From NCBI GenBank assembly GCA_021325635.1, contig JAJPGV010000034.1, positions 186,745 through 250,744 on the forward strand: a stretch of DNA of 64,000 nt. Direction: 5' to 3'. Position 1 is the first letter of the stretch; each line of letters starts with the position of its first letter. Both the position numbers and the translations under genes were made by a program. The DNA comes from Chloroflexota bacterium. GTDB taxonomy: Bacteria > Chloroflexota > JAJPGV01. The notes beneath the pieces were generated by a model. It was not told the origin of the DNA. It searched no databases and saw only the letters and a list, made by a program, of their open reading frames with translations. Shown here in pieces: positions 43,590 to 53,954 of this stretch.

Positions 43590-45380
43590 CTACACACTGA
43601 CCTCGATCAGCGTGGCACCGGCCGGAGCCAGCGTCCCCGGCTGAAAGTACACGTGGGTCACCTGGCCGGCTATCGGCGCCTGGATGCGATGCTCCATCTT
43701 CATCGCCTCGATGATCATGAGCGTCTGGTGTGCCTCGACCCTATCGCCTTCACGCACCAGCACCTTGACGACCATGCCGTTCATCGGGGCGCTCAGGGCT
43801 TCGGCGCCGTCGTGCGAGCCAGCGGCATCGACTGTGTCCAGGGACGGCTCGGCCTGCCGCCGGATGACCGTTCTCCGGCCTCGATTCCACACTTCGGTCG
43901 ATCCATTGGCCTCTGCGAGGTAATAGCGCCGTCCGTGAAACATCAGGCCACCATCGGGCGCAAGATGCGCGTCTTCGGGCCGGCGCCAGCCATGGCGAAA
44001 TGGGTCGGGAGACGATCTCATCGCTCGCCAGGCCTCCGCGGCCTCGCCCAGATCGCTCAGCTCTTCGGTGGTCAACGGGCGCGTCAGCTCGGGGTGATCC
44101 GGAATGAAGTTCGTGTGGACGGCAGCGGCCTCGAAATCCGCGTGCCACGCCAAGCGCCGCAGGAGCTCCAGGTTGGTGGTTAACCCCAGGACGCAATACC
44201 GATCCAGGGCGTCACGCAGCCGAGCCAGCGCTTCGCCGCGGTCTTGGCCCCAAACAATGAGCTTGGCCAGCAGCGGGTCGAAGCTGACGCCGATCTCATC
44301 CCCCAGCTGGATGCCCGTGTCGTTCCGAATGCCCGGTCCCTGGGGCAGCTCCAATCTCAGAATTCGTCCCATGGCCGGCAAGAATCCGCTCGCCGGATCC
44401 TCGGCGTACACGCGGGCCTCGATAGCGTGTCCCCGCCGGGCGGCGTCGATAGCCTGCTGGACCGGCACGTCCTGTCCCAGGGCTACCTTGATCTGCAGCT
44501 TGGCCAGGTCCAGGCCGGTCACCAGCTCGGTCACCGGATGCTCGACCTGCAGACGAGTGTTCATCTCCAGGAAATAGAAGCGCTCGCCGTCCACCAGGAA
44601 CTCGACTGTGCCCGGCCCTGCATACTTGGCGGCCGCGGCCAGTCGCACCGCCGCCTGGTGGAGATCCCGGCGCATAGCCGCCGAAAGACCTGGTGCGGGG
44701 GACTCCTCCAGGATCTTCTGAAAGCGCCGCTGGACGGAGCAGTCACGCTCACTCATGTGCACGATGTGCCCTTGGTTATCGCCGAAGATCTGCACTTCGA
44801 CATGCCTGCCGTGGGCCACCAGTCGTTCTAGGAACACCCGCCCATCGCCGAAAGCCGCCTCCGCTTCCCGCTTGGCCGATGCGAGCGCCTCAGCCAGCTC
44901 GGCCTCGTCGAGAACGGTCCGCATGCCCTTGCCCCCGCCTCCGGCCGCGGCCTTGATGAGCAGCGGGAAGCCGACGGCCGACGCGTCCTCCGCCGTCGTG
45001 CCGGGCACCAGCGGCACCCCTAGGGACGCCGCCAGATCCTTGGCCCTCACTTTGTCGGCCATGAGGCGCATGGCCTCGGACGAAGGTCCGGCGAAAAGGA
45101 CACCGGCTTCGCGGCAGGCATCCGCCAGGCCGGCGTTCTCCGCCAGGAAGCCGTAGCCGGGGTGGATGAGGACGGCGTGCGCGCGCCTCCCGGCCTCGAC
45201 GATCTCGCCCACGTCGAGATAGCTGCCTACCTCAAAAGCTCGGTCGGCCAGCTGGACATGCCGGGCCAGTCGATCCTGCGGGACGTAAACAGCAGCCGCC
45301 TCGAGTCCCAGCTCGTGGCAGGCCTGCACCAGCCGGCAGGCGATTTCGCCGCGGTTGGCAATGAGCACCGTTTGCGTCAC
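43590..45380 (-). CDS. Biotin carboxylase/BCCP fusion (acyl-CoA carboxylase alpha)
   Basis: A 596-residue subunit. '[20 protein letters not shown]' start, ATP-grasp with '[13 protein letters not shown]', '[20 protein letters not shown]', '[20 protein letters not shown]', '[10 protein letters not shown]', then a linker and a C-terminal biotinyl domain with 'EAMKMEH'. Carboxylates its own biotin, used by the partner carboxyltransferase. GTG 45380 overlaps the partner's stop (ATGTGA), so they are coupled. Substrate probably a branched or short acyl-CoA. Confidence 0.93.
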   Translation of the reverse strand: MTQTVLIANRGEIACRLVQACHELGLEAAAVYVPQDRLARHVQLADRAFEVGSYLDVGEIVEAGRRAHAVLIHPGYGFLAENAGLADACREAGVLFAGPSSEAMRLMADKVRAKDLAASLGVPLVPGTTAEDASAVGFPLLIKAAAGGGGKGMRTVLDEAELAEALASAKREAEAAFGDGRVFLERLVAHGRHVEVQIFGDNQGHIVHMSERDCSVQRRFQKILEESPAPGLSAAMRRDLHQAAVRLAAAAKYAGPGTVEFLVDGERFYFLEMNTRLQVEHPVTELVTGLDLAKLQIKVALGQDVPVQQAIDAARRGHAIEARVYAEDPASGFLPAMGRILRLELPQGPGIRNDTGIQLGDEIGVSFDPLLAKLIVWGQDRGEALARLRDALDRYCVLGLTTNLELLRRLAWHADFEAAAVHTNFIPDHPELTRPLTTEELSDLGEAAEAWRAMRSSPDPFRHGWRRPEDAHLAPDGGLMFHGRRYYLAEANGSTEVWNRGRRTVIRRQAEPSLDTVDAAGSHDGAEALSAPMNGMVVKVLVREGDRVEAHQTLMIIEAMKMEHRIQAPIAGQVTHVYFQPGTLAPAGATLIEVSV

Positions 45381-46972
45381 ATTCGGAAGACGCCGAAGGC
45401 GGTTTCGGGCAGCGGGGCGTTGGCCGCCGCCGACAGCCCCATGGCCAGCATTTGGCGCGTCTCTGCCGGATCGATCAGTCCGTCGTCCCACAGTCGGGCT
45501 GTCCCGAAGTACGGCGAGCCCTCATGCTCGTAGCGCTCCAGGATGGGGCGCTTGAACTCCTCCTGCTGTTCCGGCGCTATCTCATCCCCGGCGTCGAGCC
45601 TGATGGTGAGCAGCGTGCTTGCAGCCTGCTGCGCGCCCATGACGGAAACCCGCGCGCTGGGCCAGGTCCAGAGAAAGCGCGGGGAGTAGGCCCGGCCGCA
45701 CATGCCGTAGTTCCCTGCCCCAAAGGAGCCACCAAAGATCACCGTCAGCTTCGGGACAGTGGCATTGGCCACCGCCATCACCATCTTGGCCCCGTCCTTG
45801 GCGATGCCGGCGTTCTCGTACTTGCGGCCAACCATGAATCCGGGAATGTTCTGGAAGAAGACCAGCGGCGTGCCGCGCTGGCAGGCGAGCTCGACGAAAT
45901 GCGCCGCCTTCAGGGCGCTCTCGGAGAACAGCACGCCGTTGTTGGCCAGAATACCCACCGGCACGCCGAAGACGTGGGCCCAACCGCACACCAGCGTCGT
46001 CCCATAGTTGGCCTTGAACTCGTCCAAGCGGCTGCCGTCGAGGATGCGGGCAAGCAGCGCACGAACCTCGGCCGAGCGCGCCAGCGATACCGGAACGATG
46101 CCGTACAGCTCCTGCGGGTCGTAGCGCGGATCTTCGGGCGCCTCGATCTTCCACGGTTGAGGCTTGCGCCGGTTCAGGTTTCTGACAATGGACCGGACAA
46201 TGGCCAGAGCGTGCTCGTCGTCGTGGGCATAGTGATCGGCCACACCTGAGATGCGCGTATGAACCTCGGCGCCACCCAGATCTTCGGCGCTGACCTCCTC
46301 GCCGGTGGCGGCCTTCACCAGCGGCGGGCCGGCCAGGAAGATCGTGCCGTTTCCCCTCACGATGACCGTCTCGTCACTCATGGCGGGAACGTAGGCGCCT
46401 CCGGCCGTGGACGAGCCCATGACGCAGGCAATCTGCGGAATGCGCTTGGCCGACATCTGCGCCTGGTTGTAGAAGATGCGGCCGAAATGATCCCGGTCCG
46501 GGAAGACGTCGGCTTGCAGCGGAAGAAATGCGCCGCCCGAGTCCACCAGGTAGATGCAGGGGAGGCGGTTCTGCTCCGCGATCTCCTGAGCGCGCAGGTG
46601 CTTCTTCACGGTCATGGGCAGGTAGCTGCCGCCCTTGACCGTGGCGTCGTTAGCCACGATCATCGCTTCCTGCCCTTCGACCTGACCGATGCCGGTGATC
46701 AGCCCGGCGCAAGGCGCTTCGCCACCGTACATCTCCCACGCAGCCAGCGGGCTGAGCTCCAGGAAGCTCGAGCCGGGATCGATCAGCCGTGCCACCCGTT
46801 CGCGGGCAAGCATCTTGCCGCGCTGCTTGTGCCGCTCGACCGCACGGGGTCCGCCTCCGGCCTGAAACACGGCCTGACGCTGCCTCAGATCCTCTACCAG
46901 GCGGCGGTTGTGAGCGTCGTTCTCACGGAACTCCTTCGACCGCACGTCTACAAAGCTGTCCAATACCGGCAC
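45377..46972 (-). CDS. Acyl-CoA carboxylase beta (carboxyltransferase)
   Basis: A 531-residue carboxyltransferase nearest to the methylcrotonyl-/geranyl-CoA type: '[20 protein letters not shown]', '[20 protein letters not shown]', '[19 protein letters not shown]', '[20 protein letters not shown]', '[20 protein letters not shown]' and '[20 protein letters not shown]'. Moves the carboxyl from biotin to acyl-CoA. Probably leucine/isoprenoid catabolism, but the acyl substrate is uncertain. Starts at GTG 46972, 6 bases after a TAATAT box. Confidence 0.92.
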   Translation of the reverse strand: MPVLDSFVDVRSKEFRENDAHNRRLVEDLRQRQAVFQAGGGPRAVERHKQRGKMLARERVARLIDPGSSFLELSPLAAWEMYGGEAPCAGLITGIGQVEGQEAMIVANDATVKGGSYLPMTVKKHLRAQEIAEQNRLPCIYLVDSGGAFLPLQADVFPDRDHFGRIFYNQAQMSAKRIPQIACVMGSSTAGGAYVPAMSDETVIVRGNGTIFLAGPPLVKAATGEEVSAEDLGGAEVHTRISGVADHYAHDDEHALAIVRSIVRNLNRRKPQPWKIEAPEDPRYDPQELYGIVPVSLARSAEVRALLARILDGSRLDEFKANYGTTLVCGWAHVFGVPVGILANNGVLFSESALKAAHFVELACQRGTPLVFFQNIPGFMVGRKYENAGIAKDGAKMVMAVANATVPKLTVIFGGSFGAGNYGMCGRAYSPRFLWTWPSARVSVMGAQQAASTLLTIRLDAGDEIAPEQQEEFKRPILERYEHEGSPYFGTARLWDDGLIDPAETRQMLAMGLSAAANAPLPETAFGVFRM

Positions 46973-46992
46973 GGGGATATATTAGGTGTCTC
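46973..46992. promoter_or_regulatory. 20-bp divergent spacer with shared -10 box
   Basis: GATATATTA holds TATATT for the plus strand (46978-46983, 9 bases before ATG 46993) and TAATAT for the minus strand (46979-46984, 6 bases before GTG 46972). Both transcripts would be leaderless and compete for one site. Confidence 0.6.
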
Positions 46993-48105
46993 ATGTCAGT
47001 GAACGAGGAGTCCGCCGGCTTGATCGCCCTGCGCTCGGGCATCGCCTACCTGGATGGGCGGGCGGGCGAGTTGTGGTATCGCGGGCACAACATTCACGAC
47101 ATCGCCGAGCGCCTGTCGTTCGAGGAGATCGTGTTCCTGTTGTGGCGCGGCCGCCTGGCTACCGTGGACGAAGGCCGCGCGTTCGCCGACGAGCTGGCCA
47201 CCTATCGCGGTGTGCCCGAGGCCATCTTCGACCTGCTGCGCATCACGCCTGAGTACGCCCATCCGATGGCGGCGCTGCGTACCGCCGTCTCCATGCTGGC
47301 CTGCGTGGACCCGGACCAGGACGAGCCGGGACGGGACGCGCATGAGCTCAAGGCGAAGAAGATCGTGGCTCAGCTGCCCACGATCGTCGCGGCGCAGCAT
47401 CGCATCGGCCAGGGGTTGGAGCCGCTTGCTCCGGATCCCGACATCTCCCATACCGCCAACTACCTGTACATGCTCACCGGCCGCCTTCCCGACGAGCTTG
47501 CCTGCCAGGCGCTGGGGATCATGCTGAACCTGTACGCCGAGCACGAGCTCACAGCCTCGAGCTTCACCGCGCGCCTGGTCATAAACACCAGGTCGGACTT
47601 CTACTCGGCCATGGTGGCGGCTATTGGCGCACTCAAGGGACCGCTGCATGGTGGAGCCGCCATCGACGACGTCATGAGAACGCTGATGGCGATTGGCTCC
47701 AGCGATCGCGTGCCGGCCTACGTGGACGAGCAGCTGGCCATCAACGGCAGCATCCCGGGCTTCTCCACTTCTCCGTACCCCACGATCGATCCGCGCGTCA
47801 GCCACCTGCGCAACGTGCTCAAGGAGCTAACGGGCAGCCATACGCAGTGGTACGTGCTGGCCGATGCCCTGGCACGCTCGGTCGAGCAAAAGACCGGCGC
47901 CCGGCCGCGACTCGATTTCTATGCCGCGCCGGTGCTGTACCATCTCGGCTTCCCGCTGGAGCTGTTTACCAACGTCATCGCCTCGGCGCGAGCAGCGGGC
48001 TGGGCCGCGCACGTGCTCGAGCAGTACGGGGACAACCGCCGCATCCGCCCGCGCGCCACCTACGTTGGCCCCAGCCTGGAGGGTGCGCGCAGCGGCGAGG
48101 ACTGA
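46993..48105 (+). CDS. Citrate/2-methylcitrate synthase
   Basis: A 370-residue type II-like citrate synthase: 'GLIALRSGIAYLDGRAGELW', 'YRGHNIHDIAERLSFEEIVF', the catalytic His in 'ALKGPLHGGAAIDDV', and 'GARPRLDFYAAPVLYHLGFP' with the catalytic Asp. Condenses oxaloacetate with acetyl-CoA (or propionyl-CoA). ATG 46993 matches the family start; a longer open frame begins inside the divergent gene. Sequence alone does not decide citrate from methylcitrate. Confidence 0.92.
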   Translation: MSVNEESAGLIALRSGIAYLDGRAGELWYRGHNIHDIAERLSFEEIVFLLWRGRLATVDEGRAFADELATYRGVPEAIFDLLRITPEYAHPMAALRTAVSMLACVDPDQDEPGRDAHELKAKKIVAQLPTIVAAQHRIGQGLEPLAPDPDISHTANYLYMLTGRLPDELACQALGIMLNLYAEHELTASSFTARLVINTRSDFYSAMVAAIGALKGPLHGGAAIDDVMRTLMAIGSSDRVPAYVDEQLAINGSIPGFSTSPYPTIDPRVSHLRNVLKELTGSHTQWYVLADALARSVEQKTGARPRLDFYAAPVLYHLGFPLELFTNVIASARAAGWAAHVLEQYGDNRRIRPRATYVGPSLEGARSGED

Positions 48106-48162
48106 TTTCCCCAGCCTGCCGACAATCTGTGCGCCTTCATAACACCAATTAGTCCCTCCTCG

Positions 48163-48191
48163 TTGACACGATATGGTTGGGCCCCAACAAT
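48163..48191 (+). promoter_or_regulatory. Promoter of the M23 peptidase gene
   Basis: TTGACA and AACAAT are 17 bases apart. The -10 ends 9 bases before ATG 48201, so the in-frame TTG at 48177 cannot be the start and the transcript is nearly leaderless. Confidence 0.55.
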
Positions 48192-48200
48192 CGTGCACTA

Positions 48201-49733
48201 ATGCTCCGGATAGGGACGCGCATCCTCGTCGTTGGAGCGGTCCTCGTCGTCGCCACGCTCGGCGGAGGGATGCCCTCACTGGCGCAGCAGGCCGACCCCT
48301 ATACCCAGCTCGACACCATCAACGCCCAAAAGGACCTGTGGCAGCAGCGCCTCGACGATGCGCGCAATCAAATCGCGCGATCGAGCCAGTCGCTCAACAA
48401 CGCCAAGGTCAAGCTCGGCCAAACGCAGTCCTCGCTGGCCGGCGCCAAAGCCCAGTCCTCGCTCCTGCAGGCACGCAACCCGCAGCAGATCGAGCAGCTC
48501 AAAGCGGACCTTAGCAGCGCTCAAGCGGAGCTCGACGGCATCATCAAGGACAACACCGACCGTCAGAACAAGCTCATTTCTGACCTCGGCGCCAACCAGC
48601 AGCTCATCGACCAGACGGACGGGCAGCTGCAAGCGACAGGTCAGCAGATCGACTACACCGCGCGACAGATCGACGGCCTGAACGCGCAGATCGATCAGCT
48701 GCAACAAGATCAGGCGGCTACCGAGCAGCAGCTGGGCATCTTCCTTCGGGCAAGCTACAAGGAGCAGCGCCGCAGCCTGCTCGAATACCTGCTCGAATCA
48801 GCTTCGTTCGGCGACTTCATCGTCCGGATCGGAAGTCTCCAGAGCGTTGCCGCCCAGCAGGATCACCTCCTCACGCTGCTGAAGACCGAGAAGGATGCGC
48901 TATCCGACGCGCAGATCCGCCAGCAGGATCAGATGCAAGAGCTGCTCAAGCTGCAGGATGCCCAGGATCTCCAGAAGCAGACGCTCCAGCTCCAGCGCCA
49001 GAATTTCGACCAACTGCTCGAGCAGGCCCGTGTCGAGGCGCAGGACGCGAACGACCGAATCTCCGAGCGTGAAGATCAGGTCCAGTCGCTGATCAGCCTG
49101 AAGCAGGGCGAGCTGGATCAGAATCAGCGCCTCCTCCAGCAGCTCAGGCAGGCGCAGGACCAGCTTGCCTCGACGATCGACAACCAGGCCAGCCTGCTCA
49201 CCAAGGCCCAGCAGGACGAGCAGGCCGCGCGAACTCAGCTCGACCGGCTGGAGCGCGAGGCCGAAGGTATCAGCGCCATCATCAATCAGGCCGAGGCCGC
49301 CAAGCCGACCAAGACCTTCGCCAGCGGCAAGCTGGCCTGGCCGGAACAGGGCCCGCTGATGCAGGGCTTCGGACCCAGCCCCTACCGCTTCGAGCCTGCC
49401 ATCACCTATCACGGCACGCGCTATGCCCATTTCCACACCGGCATCGACATCGGGGCACCGAGTGGCACACCCATTCGGGCTGCGGCCGACGGACAGGTGA
49501 TCTTCACCGGCTATTCGTCCTGGGGCTATGGCATTCACGCGGTTATCGCTCACAATCCGACCCTGGCTACGCTGTACGCTCACATGTCCAAGCTGGTGGT
49601 CGCTCAAGGCGCGGTCGTGAAGCAGGGCCAGATCATCGGCTATGAAGGCAGCACCGGCAACAGCACCGGCCCGCATCTCCACTTCGAGGTGCGCGTCAAC
49701 GGGGATTTCATCAACCCGCTCACCTACTTGTAG
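48201..49733 (+). CDS. Secreted coiled-coil M23 peptidase (EnvC/NlpD-like)
   Basis: A 510-residue protein. Signal peptide ('ILVVGAVLVVATLGGG', cleavage near 'SLAQQA'), then two long Gln-rich coiled coils (about 30-220 and 240-360) and a C-terminal LytM/M23 domain (about 385-508) with 'HFHTGIDIGAPSGTPIRAAA' and 'GPHLHFEVR', so the H-x3-D and H-x-H zinc ligands are present, unlike the inactive EnvC type. Cuts peptidoglycan peptides outside the membrane, probably in cell division. Confidence 0.92.
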   Translation: MLRIGTRILVVGAVLVVATLGGGMPSLAQQADPYTQLDTINAQKDLWQQRLDDARNQIARSSQSLNNAKVKLGQTQSSLAGAKAQSSLLQARNPQQIEQLKADLSSAQAELDGIIKDNTDRQNKLISDLGANQQLIDQTDGQLQATGQQIDYTARQIDGLNAQIDQLQQDQAATEQQLGIFLRASYKEQRRSLLEYLLESASFGDFIVRIGSLQSVAAQQDHLLTLLKTEKDALSDAQIRQQDQMQELLKLQDAQDLQKQTLQLQRQNFDQLLEQARVEAQDANDRISEREDQVQSLISLKQGELDQNQRLLQQLRQAQDQLASTIDNQASLLTKAQQDEQAARTQLDRLEREAEGISAIINQAEAAKPTKTFASGKLAWPEQGPLMQGFGPSPYRFEPAITYHGTRYAHFHTGIDIGAPSGTPIRAAADGQVIFTGYSSWGYGIHAVIAHNPTLATLYAHMSKLVVAQGAVVKQGQIIGYEGSTGNSTGPHLHFEVRVNGDFINPLTYL

Positions 49734-49811
49734 CGCAGGCGTCAGGGGTCAAGGTGGTACGTTGAGCCAGGTGAGTTTACGCTTGACTTCAGCGCTCCGA
49801 CAGGGCTGACC

Positions 49812-50762
49812 GTGTTCCACGTTCCCGGCGCCGACGACGTGCTGCGCGGCACCCTGCTGCACATGTCGGACAGCAAGGCGCTGGCGCACTGGCTCACCCA
49901 TAATCCGGCCGGAAGACACCTGGCGGCGAGGTTCGTGGCCGGCGAGGATCTCGACGCCGCCATCGCCGCGGTACGCACGCTGAATGACGGCGGGCTGATG
50001 GCGACGCTCGACCATCTGGGTGAGCGGGTAACACGAGCCGAAGAGGCCACGGCCGCGGCGGCCGAGTATGTGACCATTCTCGACAGGCTGCACGACACCG
50101 GGGTGGACTCGAACGTCTCCCTCAAGTTGACCCAGATGGGCCTGGATATTTCTCGGCAGCTGTGCCTCGAAAACCTGCTGCGGGTCCTGAAGCAGGCGCA
50201 GGCGATCGGCCAGTTTGTGCGGCTGGACATGGAAAGCTCCCGCCATACGCAGGACATCCTCGACGTGTTCGCGGAAGTATGGGCGCACGGCTACCGCAAC
50301 TGCGGTATCGTCCTGCAAGCCTATTTGCACCGTACCGAGCGGGACGTCGAGTGGGCCATCGAGCTGGGCTGCCGCGTCCGCCTGTGCAAGGGCGCGTACG
50401 CCGAGCCACCAAGCGTCGCCTTCGCGGAAAAGCACGACACCGACGCCAACTTCGTCAAGCTCGCCCGCAAGCTCCTCGAAGGGCAGCTCTATCCGGGACT
50501 GGCAACACACGACCCGCACATCATCAGCGAGGTCAAGAGCTGGAATTTCGCCACGAGCGCCTTCGAGTTCCAGATGCTGTACGGCGTGAGGCCCGAGCTG
50601 CAGCGACAGCTCGCTGGTGAGGGCTATCGCGTTCGCGCTTATGTACCCTTTGGCTCAGACTGGTACGCCTACTTCATGCGCCGCCTGGCGGAGCGGCCCG
50701 CCAACCTGATCTTCTTCCTCACGCAGCTCAAAGACGCACTTCCGAGCCATCATTCATCCTGA
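49812..50762 (+). CDS. Proline dehydrogenase
   Basis: A 316-residue FAD enzyme of the PutA PRODH barrel: 'SNVSLKLTQMGLDISRQLCL', 'FVRLDMESSRHTQDILDVFA', 'GIVLQAYLHRTERDVEWAIE', 'RVRLCKGAYAEPPSVAFAEK' and the family end 'YRVRAYVPFGSDWYAYFMRR'. Oxidises proline to pyrroline-5-carboxylate. Monofunctional size. GTG 49812 start. The aldehyde dehydrogenase 52 bases downstream may do the next step. Confidence 0.93.
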   Translation: MFHVPGADDVLRGTLLHMSDSKALAHWLTHNPAGRHLAARFVAGEDLDAAIAAVRTLNDGGLMATLDHLGERVTRAEEATAAAAEYVTILDRLHDTGVDSNVSLKLTQMGLDISRQLCLENLLRVLKQAQAIGQFVRLDMESSRHTQDILDVFAEVWAHGYRNCGIVLQAYLHRTERDVEWAIELGCRVRLCKGAYAEPPSVAFAEKHDTDANFVKLARKLLEGQLYPGLATHDPHIISEVKSWNFATSAFEFQMLYGVRPELQRQLAGEGYRVRAYVPFGSDWYAYFMRRLAERPANLIFFLTQLKDALPSHHSS

Positions 50763-50814
50763 CGCGCTATCAAGCTGATGCCCGGCCGGAACTGGCCGGG
50801 AGCCGGAGGCAGAC

Positions 50815-52275
50815 GTGAACAAGAACTACATCGATGGCAAATGGGTCGACGCCCTGAGCGGACAGACGTTCCCATCCATAAACCCGGCGACCGGCAGTGT
50901 GATTGCCGAGCTGCCGAAGTCCGATGCAGCCGACGTGGACCGCGCCGTGGCGGCGGCCGAGAGAGCGTTCGACAGCTGGCGCAAGACGCCCGCGCCCAAA
51001 CGGGGAGAAATCCTGTTCAAGGCCGGTCAGCTCCTGCTCGAACGCAAGGAGCAGCTGGCCCGGAAGATGACGGAAGAGATGGGCAAGGTGCTGGCCGAAA
51101 CGCGCGGCGACGTGCAGGAGGCCATCGACATGACCTACTACATGGCCGGTGAGGGCCGCCGCCTGCTGGGGGAAGTGCGGCCGTCGGAGCTTCAGGACAA
51201 AGCCTGCTTCGCCATGCGCGATCCGGTTGGCGTCGTGGCGGCTATCACGCCCTGGAACTTTCCCATGGCCATTCCCAGCTGGAAGATCATGCCGGCCCTC
51301 ATTGCCGGCAACACGGTCGTATTCAAACCGGCCAGCGATACTCCCCTGCTGGGCTGCGCCATGGTCGAGATCCTCGAAGAGGCGGGCGTTCCTGCCGGCG
51401 TCATCAACCTGGTGCACGGGTCGGGTGACGTGGCCGGCCACGCCCTGGCCAACCATCCGAAGGTCAGCCTGGTCTCGTTCACCGGATCCACCGCTGCCGG
51501 GCGCAATATCGCCGTCGACGCCGCCGGCGCGCTGAAGCGCGTATCGCTCGAGCTCGGTGGGAAGAACGCCATCCTCGTGCTGGAGGACGCCGATCTCGAT
51601 CTCGCCGTGGATGGCATCGTGTGGAGCGCTTTCGGCACCACCGGTCAGCGCTGCACGGCGGCCAGCCGCATCATCGCCCAAAGGCCGGCGGTCGAAGCGC
51701 TGACCGAGAAGCTGCTGGCGCGAACCGAGAAGCTGCGGCTTGGCAATGGGCTCGATCCGTCGACGGACGTCGGGCCGCTGATCAATCAAGCCCGCCGTGA
51801 ATCCGTTCACGAATACGTGCATGTGGGCCGCCAGGAAGGTGCGCAGCTGCTGACCGGGGGAGAGCCCGGAAGCGGCGCCGGTTTCTTCTACGAGCCCACG
51901 ATCTTCGCCAACGTAGGCCCCGAGATGCGCATTGCCCAGGAGGAGATCTTCGGGCCCGTAACCGCCATCATTCCGGTGACCTCGCTGGAGCAAGCCGTCC
52001 AGGTGAATAACCACACGGCGTATGGCTTGTCGACGTCTATCTACACGCACGACGTGCAGAAGGCGTTCAGGGCAATGCGGGACATCAGCACCGGCCTGGT
52101 GTACATCAATGCCGGCACCATCGGCGCGGAGATTCATTTCCCCTTTGGCGGTACGCGAGGGACCGGCAACGGCCACCGCGAGGGGGGCGACGCGGCTCTC
52201 GACGTCTTCACGGAATGGAAGACCTGCTACGTGGACTACAGCGGCCGGCTGCAAAAGGCGCAGATAGACGTTTGA
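50815..52275 (+). CDS. NAD(P)-dependent aldehyde dehydrogenase
   Basis: A 486-residue ALDH: 'AAITPWNFPMAIPSWKIMPA', 'VSFTGSTAAGRNIA', Glu in 'VSLELGGKNA', catalytic Cys in 'GTTGQRCTAASRII', and 'QEEIFGPVTAIIPV'. The 'GQRCT' box and the end 'FPFGGTRGTGNGHREGG' point to the ALDH7-like or glutamate-semialdehyde group rather than plain succinate-semialdehyde enzymes. Next to proline dehydrogenase, P5C or a related semialdehyde is the likely substrate. Confidence 0.88.
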   Translation: MNKNYIDGKWVDALSGQTFPSINPATGSVIAELPKSDAADVDRAVAAAERAFDSWRKTPAPKRGEILFKAGQLLLERKEQLARKMTEEMGKVLAETRGDVQEAIDMTYYMAGEGRRLLGEVRPSELQDKACFAMRDPVGVVAAITPWNFPMAIPSWKIMPALIAGNTVVFKPASDTPLLGCAMVEILEEAGVPAGVINLVHGSGDVAGHALANHPKVSLVSFTGSTAAGRNIAVDAAGALKRVSLELGGKNAILVLEDADLDLAVDGIVWSAFGTTGQRCTAASRIIAQRPAVEALTEKLLARTEKLRLGNGLDPSTDVGPLINQARRESVHEYVHVGRQEGAQLLTGGEPGSGAGFFYEPTIFANVGPEMRIAQEEIFGPVTAIIPVTSLEQAVQVNNHTAYGLSTSIYTHDVQKAFRAMRDISTGLVYINAGTIGAEIHFPFGGTRGTGNGHREGGDAALDVFTEWKTCYVDYSGRLQKAQIDV

Positions 52276-52360
52276 AGGTCGGCACGAAGACTCTCGGTAG
52301 GAAGGGCCGCCGAGCGCCCACCTATAATCGGACCGGAAGGGGCGAGGGGACCACCAGCAT

Positions 52361-52759
52361 ATGAACATCGTGATTTTGGGCTGTGGCCGCGTTGGGTCGA
52401 CGCTGGCCAACATCATGGACGAAGCCGGGCACGTCATCAGCGTGATCGATCGCAACAGCGATGCGTTCCGACGGCTGAGCCAAGGATTCAAGGGCAAGAC
52501 CTTCATCGGCGAAGGGATCGACGAAGACGTCCTGCGCCGCGCCGGCATCGAGCATGCAGACGCTTTCTGCGCGACCACCGAGGGGGACAACCGCAACATC
52601 ATGGCCAGTCAGGTGGTCAAGACGATGTTCAACGTCCCAAAGGTCATCACCCGCATCTACGACCCCATCCGCGAAGAGTCCTACCGCGAGATGGGGCTGG
52701 AAACTGTCTGTCCTACCATCATGGGCGCGAACGCCATCCGCCAGATTCTGGAGAAATAG
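52361..52759 (+). CDS. TrkA N-domain protein (short)
   Basis: A 132-residue RCK/TrkA-N domain: 'NIVILGCGRVGSTLANIMDE', 'VISVIDRNSDAF', 'GIDEDVLRRAGIEHADAFCA' and 'VPKVITRIYDPIREESYREM'. Binds NAD(H) and gates K+ uptake. It has no TrkA-C domain. Followed 1 base later by a second TrkA protein with a C-domain, so the two probably act as a pair on a Trk/Ktr channel not seen here. TATAAT box at about 52323 with a GGAAGGGG site. Confidence 0.88.
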   Translation: MNIVILGCGRVGSTLANIMDEAGHVISVIDRNSDAFRRLSQGFKGKTFIGEGIDEDVLRRAGIEHADAFCATTEGDNRNIMASQVVKTMFNVPKVITRIYDPIREESYREMGLETVCPTIMGANAIRQILEK

Positions 52760-52760
52760 C

Positions 52761-53456
52761 ATGTACGTCATCGTCGTCGGCGGAGGCAAAGTCGGCTACT
52801 ACCTCACCAAGAGCCTTCTCAGCGAAGGCTATGAGGTGGTCCTCACGGAGAAGGAGAAACGCCGGGCGGACGAGCTGACCGACGAGCTGAGTGAAAGCGT
52901 GGTCGTGCGCGGGGACGGCTGTGAAGCCATGTTCCTGGCGCAGATTGGGACGCATCGAGCGGATGTGCTCGTGGCCGTGACCGGCGACGACGAGGACAAC
53001 CTGGTGTCCTGTCAGATGGCCAAGGCCAAGTTCCAGGTGCCGCGGACGATCGCTCGCGTGAACAATCCCAAGAACCAGGTGATCTTCCAGAAGCTGGGCA
53101 TCGACGTGACGGTAAGCGCCACCAACATCATCCTGTCGCTGCTGGAACAGGAGATCCCCCGGCATTCATTCGTCAACCTCATCCAGCTCAAGCAGGCCGG
53201 CATGGAGATCGTTGAGGTCGAGATTCCACAAAAATCGCCCAGCGCCGGTAAGCGATTACGCGAGTTCGGCCTCGAACGAGATATGTACATCTCGGCTATC
53301 CTGCGCGGCGACGGGAGCATCACCCCTTCGGCCGACACCGAGCTGCAAGCCGGTGACAAGATCTACGCGCTGATCCGCGACACGAAAGAGACCGAATTCC
53401 GGGCCCTGCTTCTCGGGGACGCCGTGCCCGTTGTGCCGGTAGGCGGCAGAGCCTAG
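52761..53456 (+). CDS. TrkA protein with N and C domains
   Basis: A 231-residue protein: 'MYVIVVGGGKVGYYLTKSLL' (NAD site), 'VVVRGDGCEAMFLAQIGTHR', 'NNPKNQVIFQKLGIDVTVSA' and a C-terminal TrkA-C part ('SPSAGKRLREFGLERDMYIS', 'LQAGDKIYALI'). Regulates potassium transport. ATG 52761 is one base after the stop of the short TrkA gene. Confidence 0.9.
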   Translation: MYVIVVGGGKVGYYLTKSLLSEGYEVVLTEKEKRRADELTDELSESVVVRGDGCEAMFLAQIGTHRADVLVAVTGDDEDNLVSCQMAKAKFQVPRTIARVNNPKNQVIFQKLGIDVTVSATNIILSLLEQEIPRHSFVNLIQLKQAGMEIVEVEIPQKSPSAGKRLREFGLERDMYISAILRGDGSITPSADTELQAGDKIYALIRDTKETEFRALLLGDAVPVVPVGGRA

Positions 53457-53504
53457 ACCGGGGCGGCGCTGCCTAGCTCACGGCCGGCAGCGCCTTCGTC
53501 TTCC

Positions 53505-53954
53505 CTACTCGAATATCCAGCGATCCGCGTCGCGTGTGTAGTCCAGCAGCTCTTCCGGCCGGAAGAACAGACTGATCTCGCGCTCCGCGCTTTCGGGAGA
53601 GTCGGAGCCGTGCACCATGTTGCGTCCGAGCTCCAGCGCGAGGTCGCCCCGGATCGTACCCGGACCAGCACTCGTCGGGTTGGTTGGCCCCATGGTGCTG
53701 CGGACGGCGGCCACGGCATTGGTTCCCTCCAACACGCCGACAATCACGGGGCTCGAGGTGATAAAGCCCACCAGGCCGTTGAAGAACGGCTTGCCCTGGT
53801 GCTCGCCGTAGTGGCGGTTGGCCAGCGCCTGGTCGATGTGGATCAGCTTGAGACCGACGATCTTGAGACCGCGCCGCTCGAAGCGCGACAGAATCTCTCC
53901 GGCCAGACCGCGCTGCATGGCGTCTGGCTTGACGATGATCAGGGTTCGTTCCAT
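53505..53954 (-). CDS. ndk: Nucleoside diphosphate kinase
   Basis: A 149-residue NDK: '[20 protein letters not shown]', '[20 protein letters not shown]', '[20 protein letters not shown]' and the phospho-His in '[18 protein letters not shown]'. Transfers phosphate among nucleotides. The start overlaps the end of the TPR gene by 16 bases. Confidence 0.97.
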   Translation of the reverse strand: MERTLIIVKPDAMQRGLAGEILSRFERRGLKIVGLKLIHIDQALANRHYGEHQGKPFFNGLVGFITSSPVIVGVLEGTNAVAAVRSTMGPTNPTSAGPGTIRGDLALELGRNMVHGSDSPESAEREISLFFRPEELLDYTRDADRWIFE

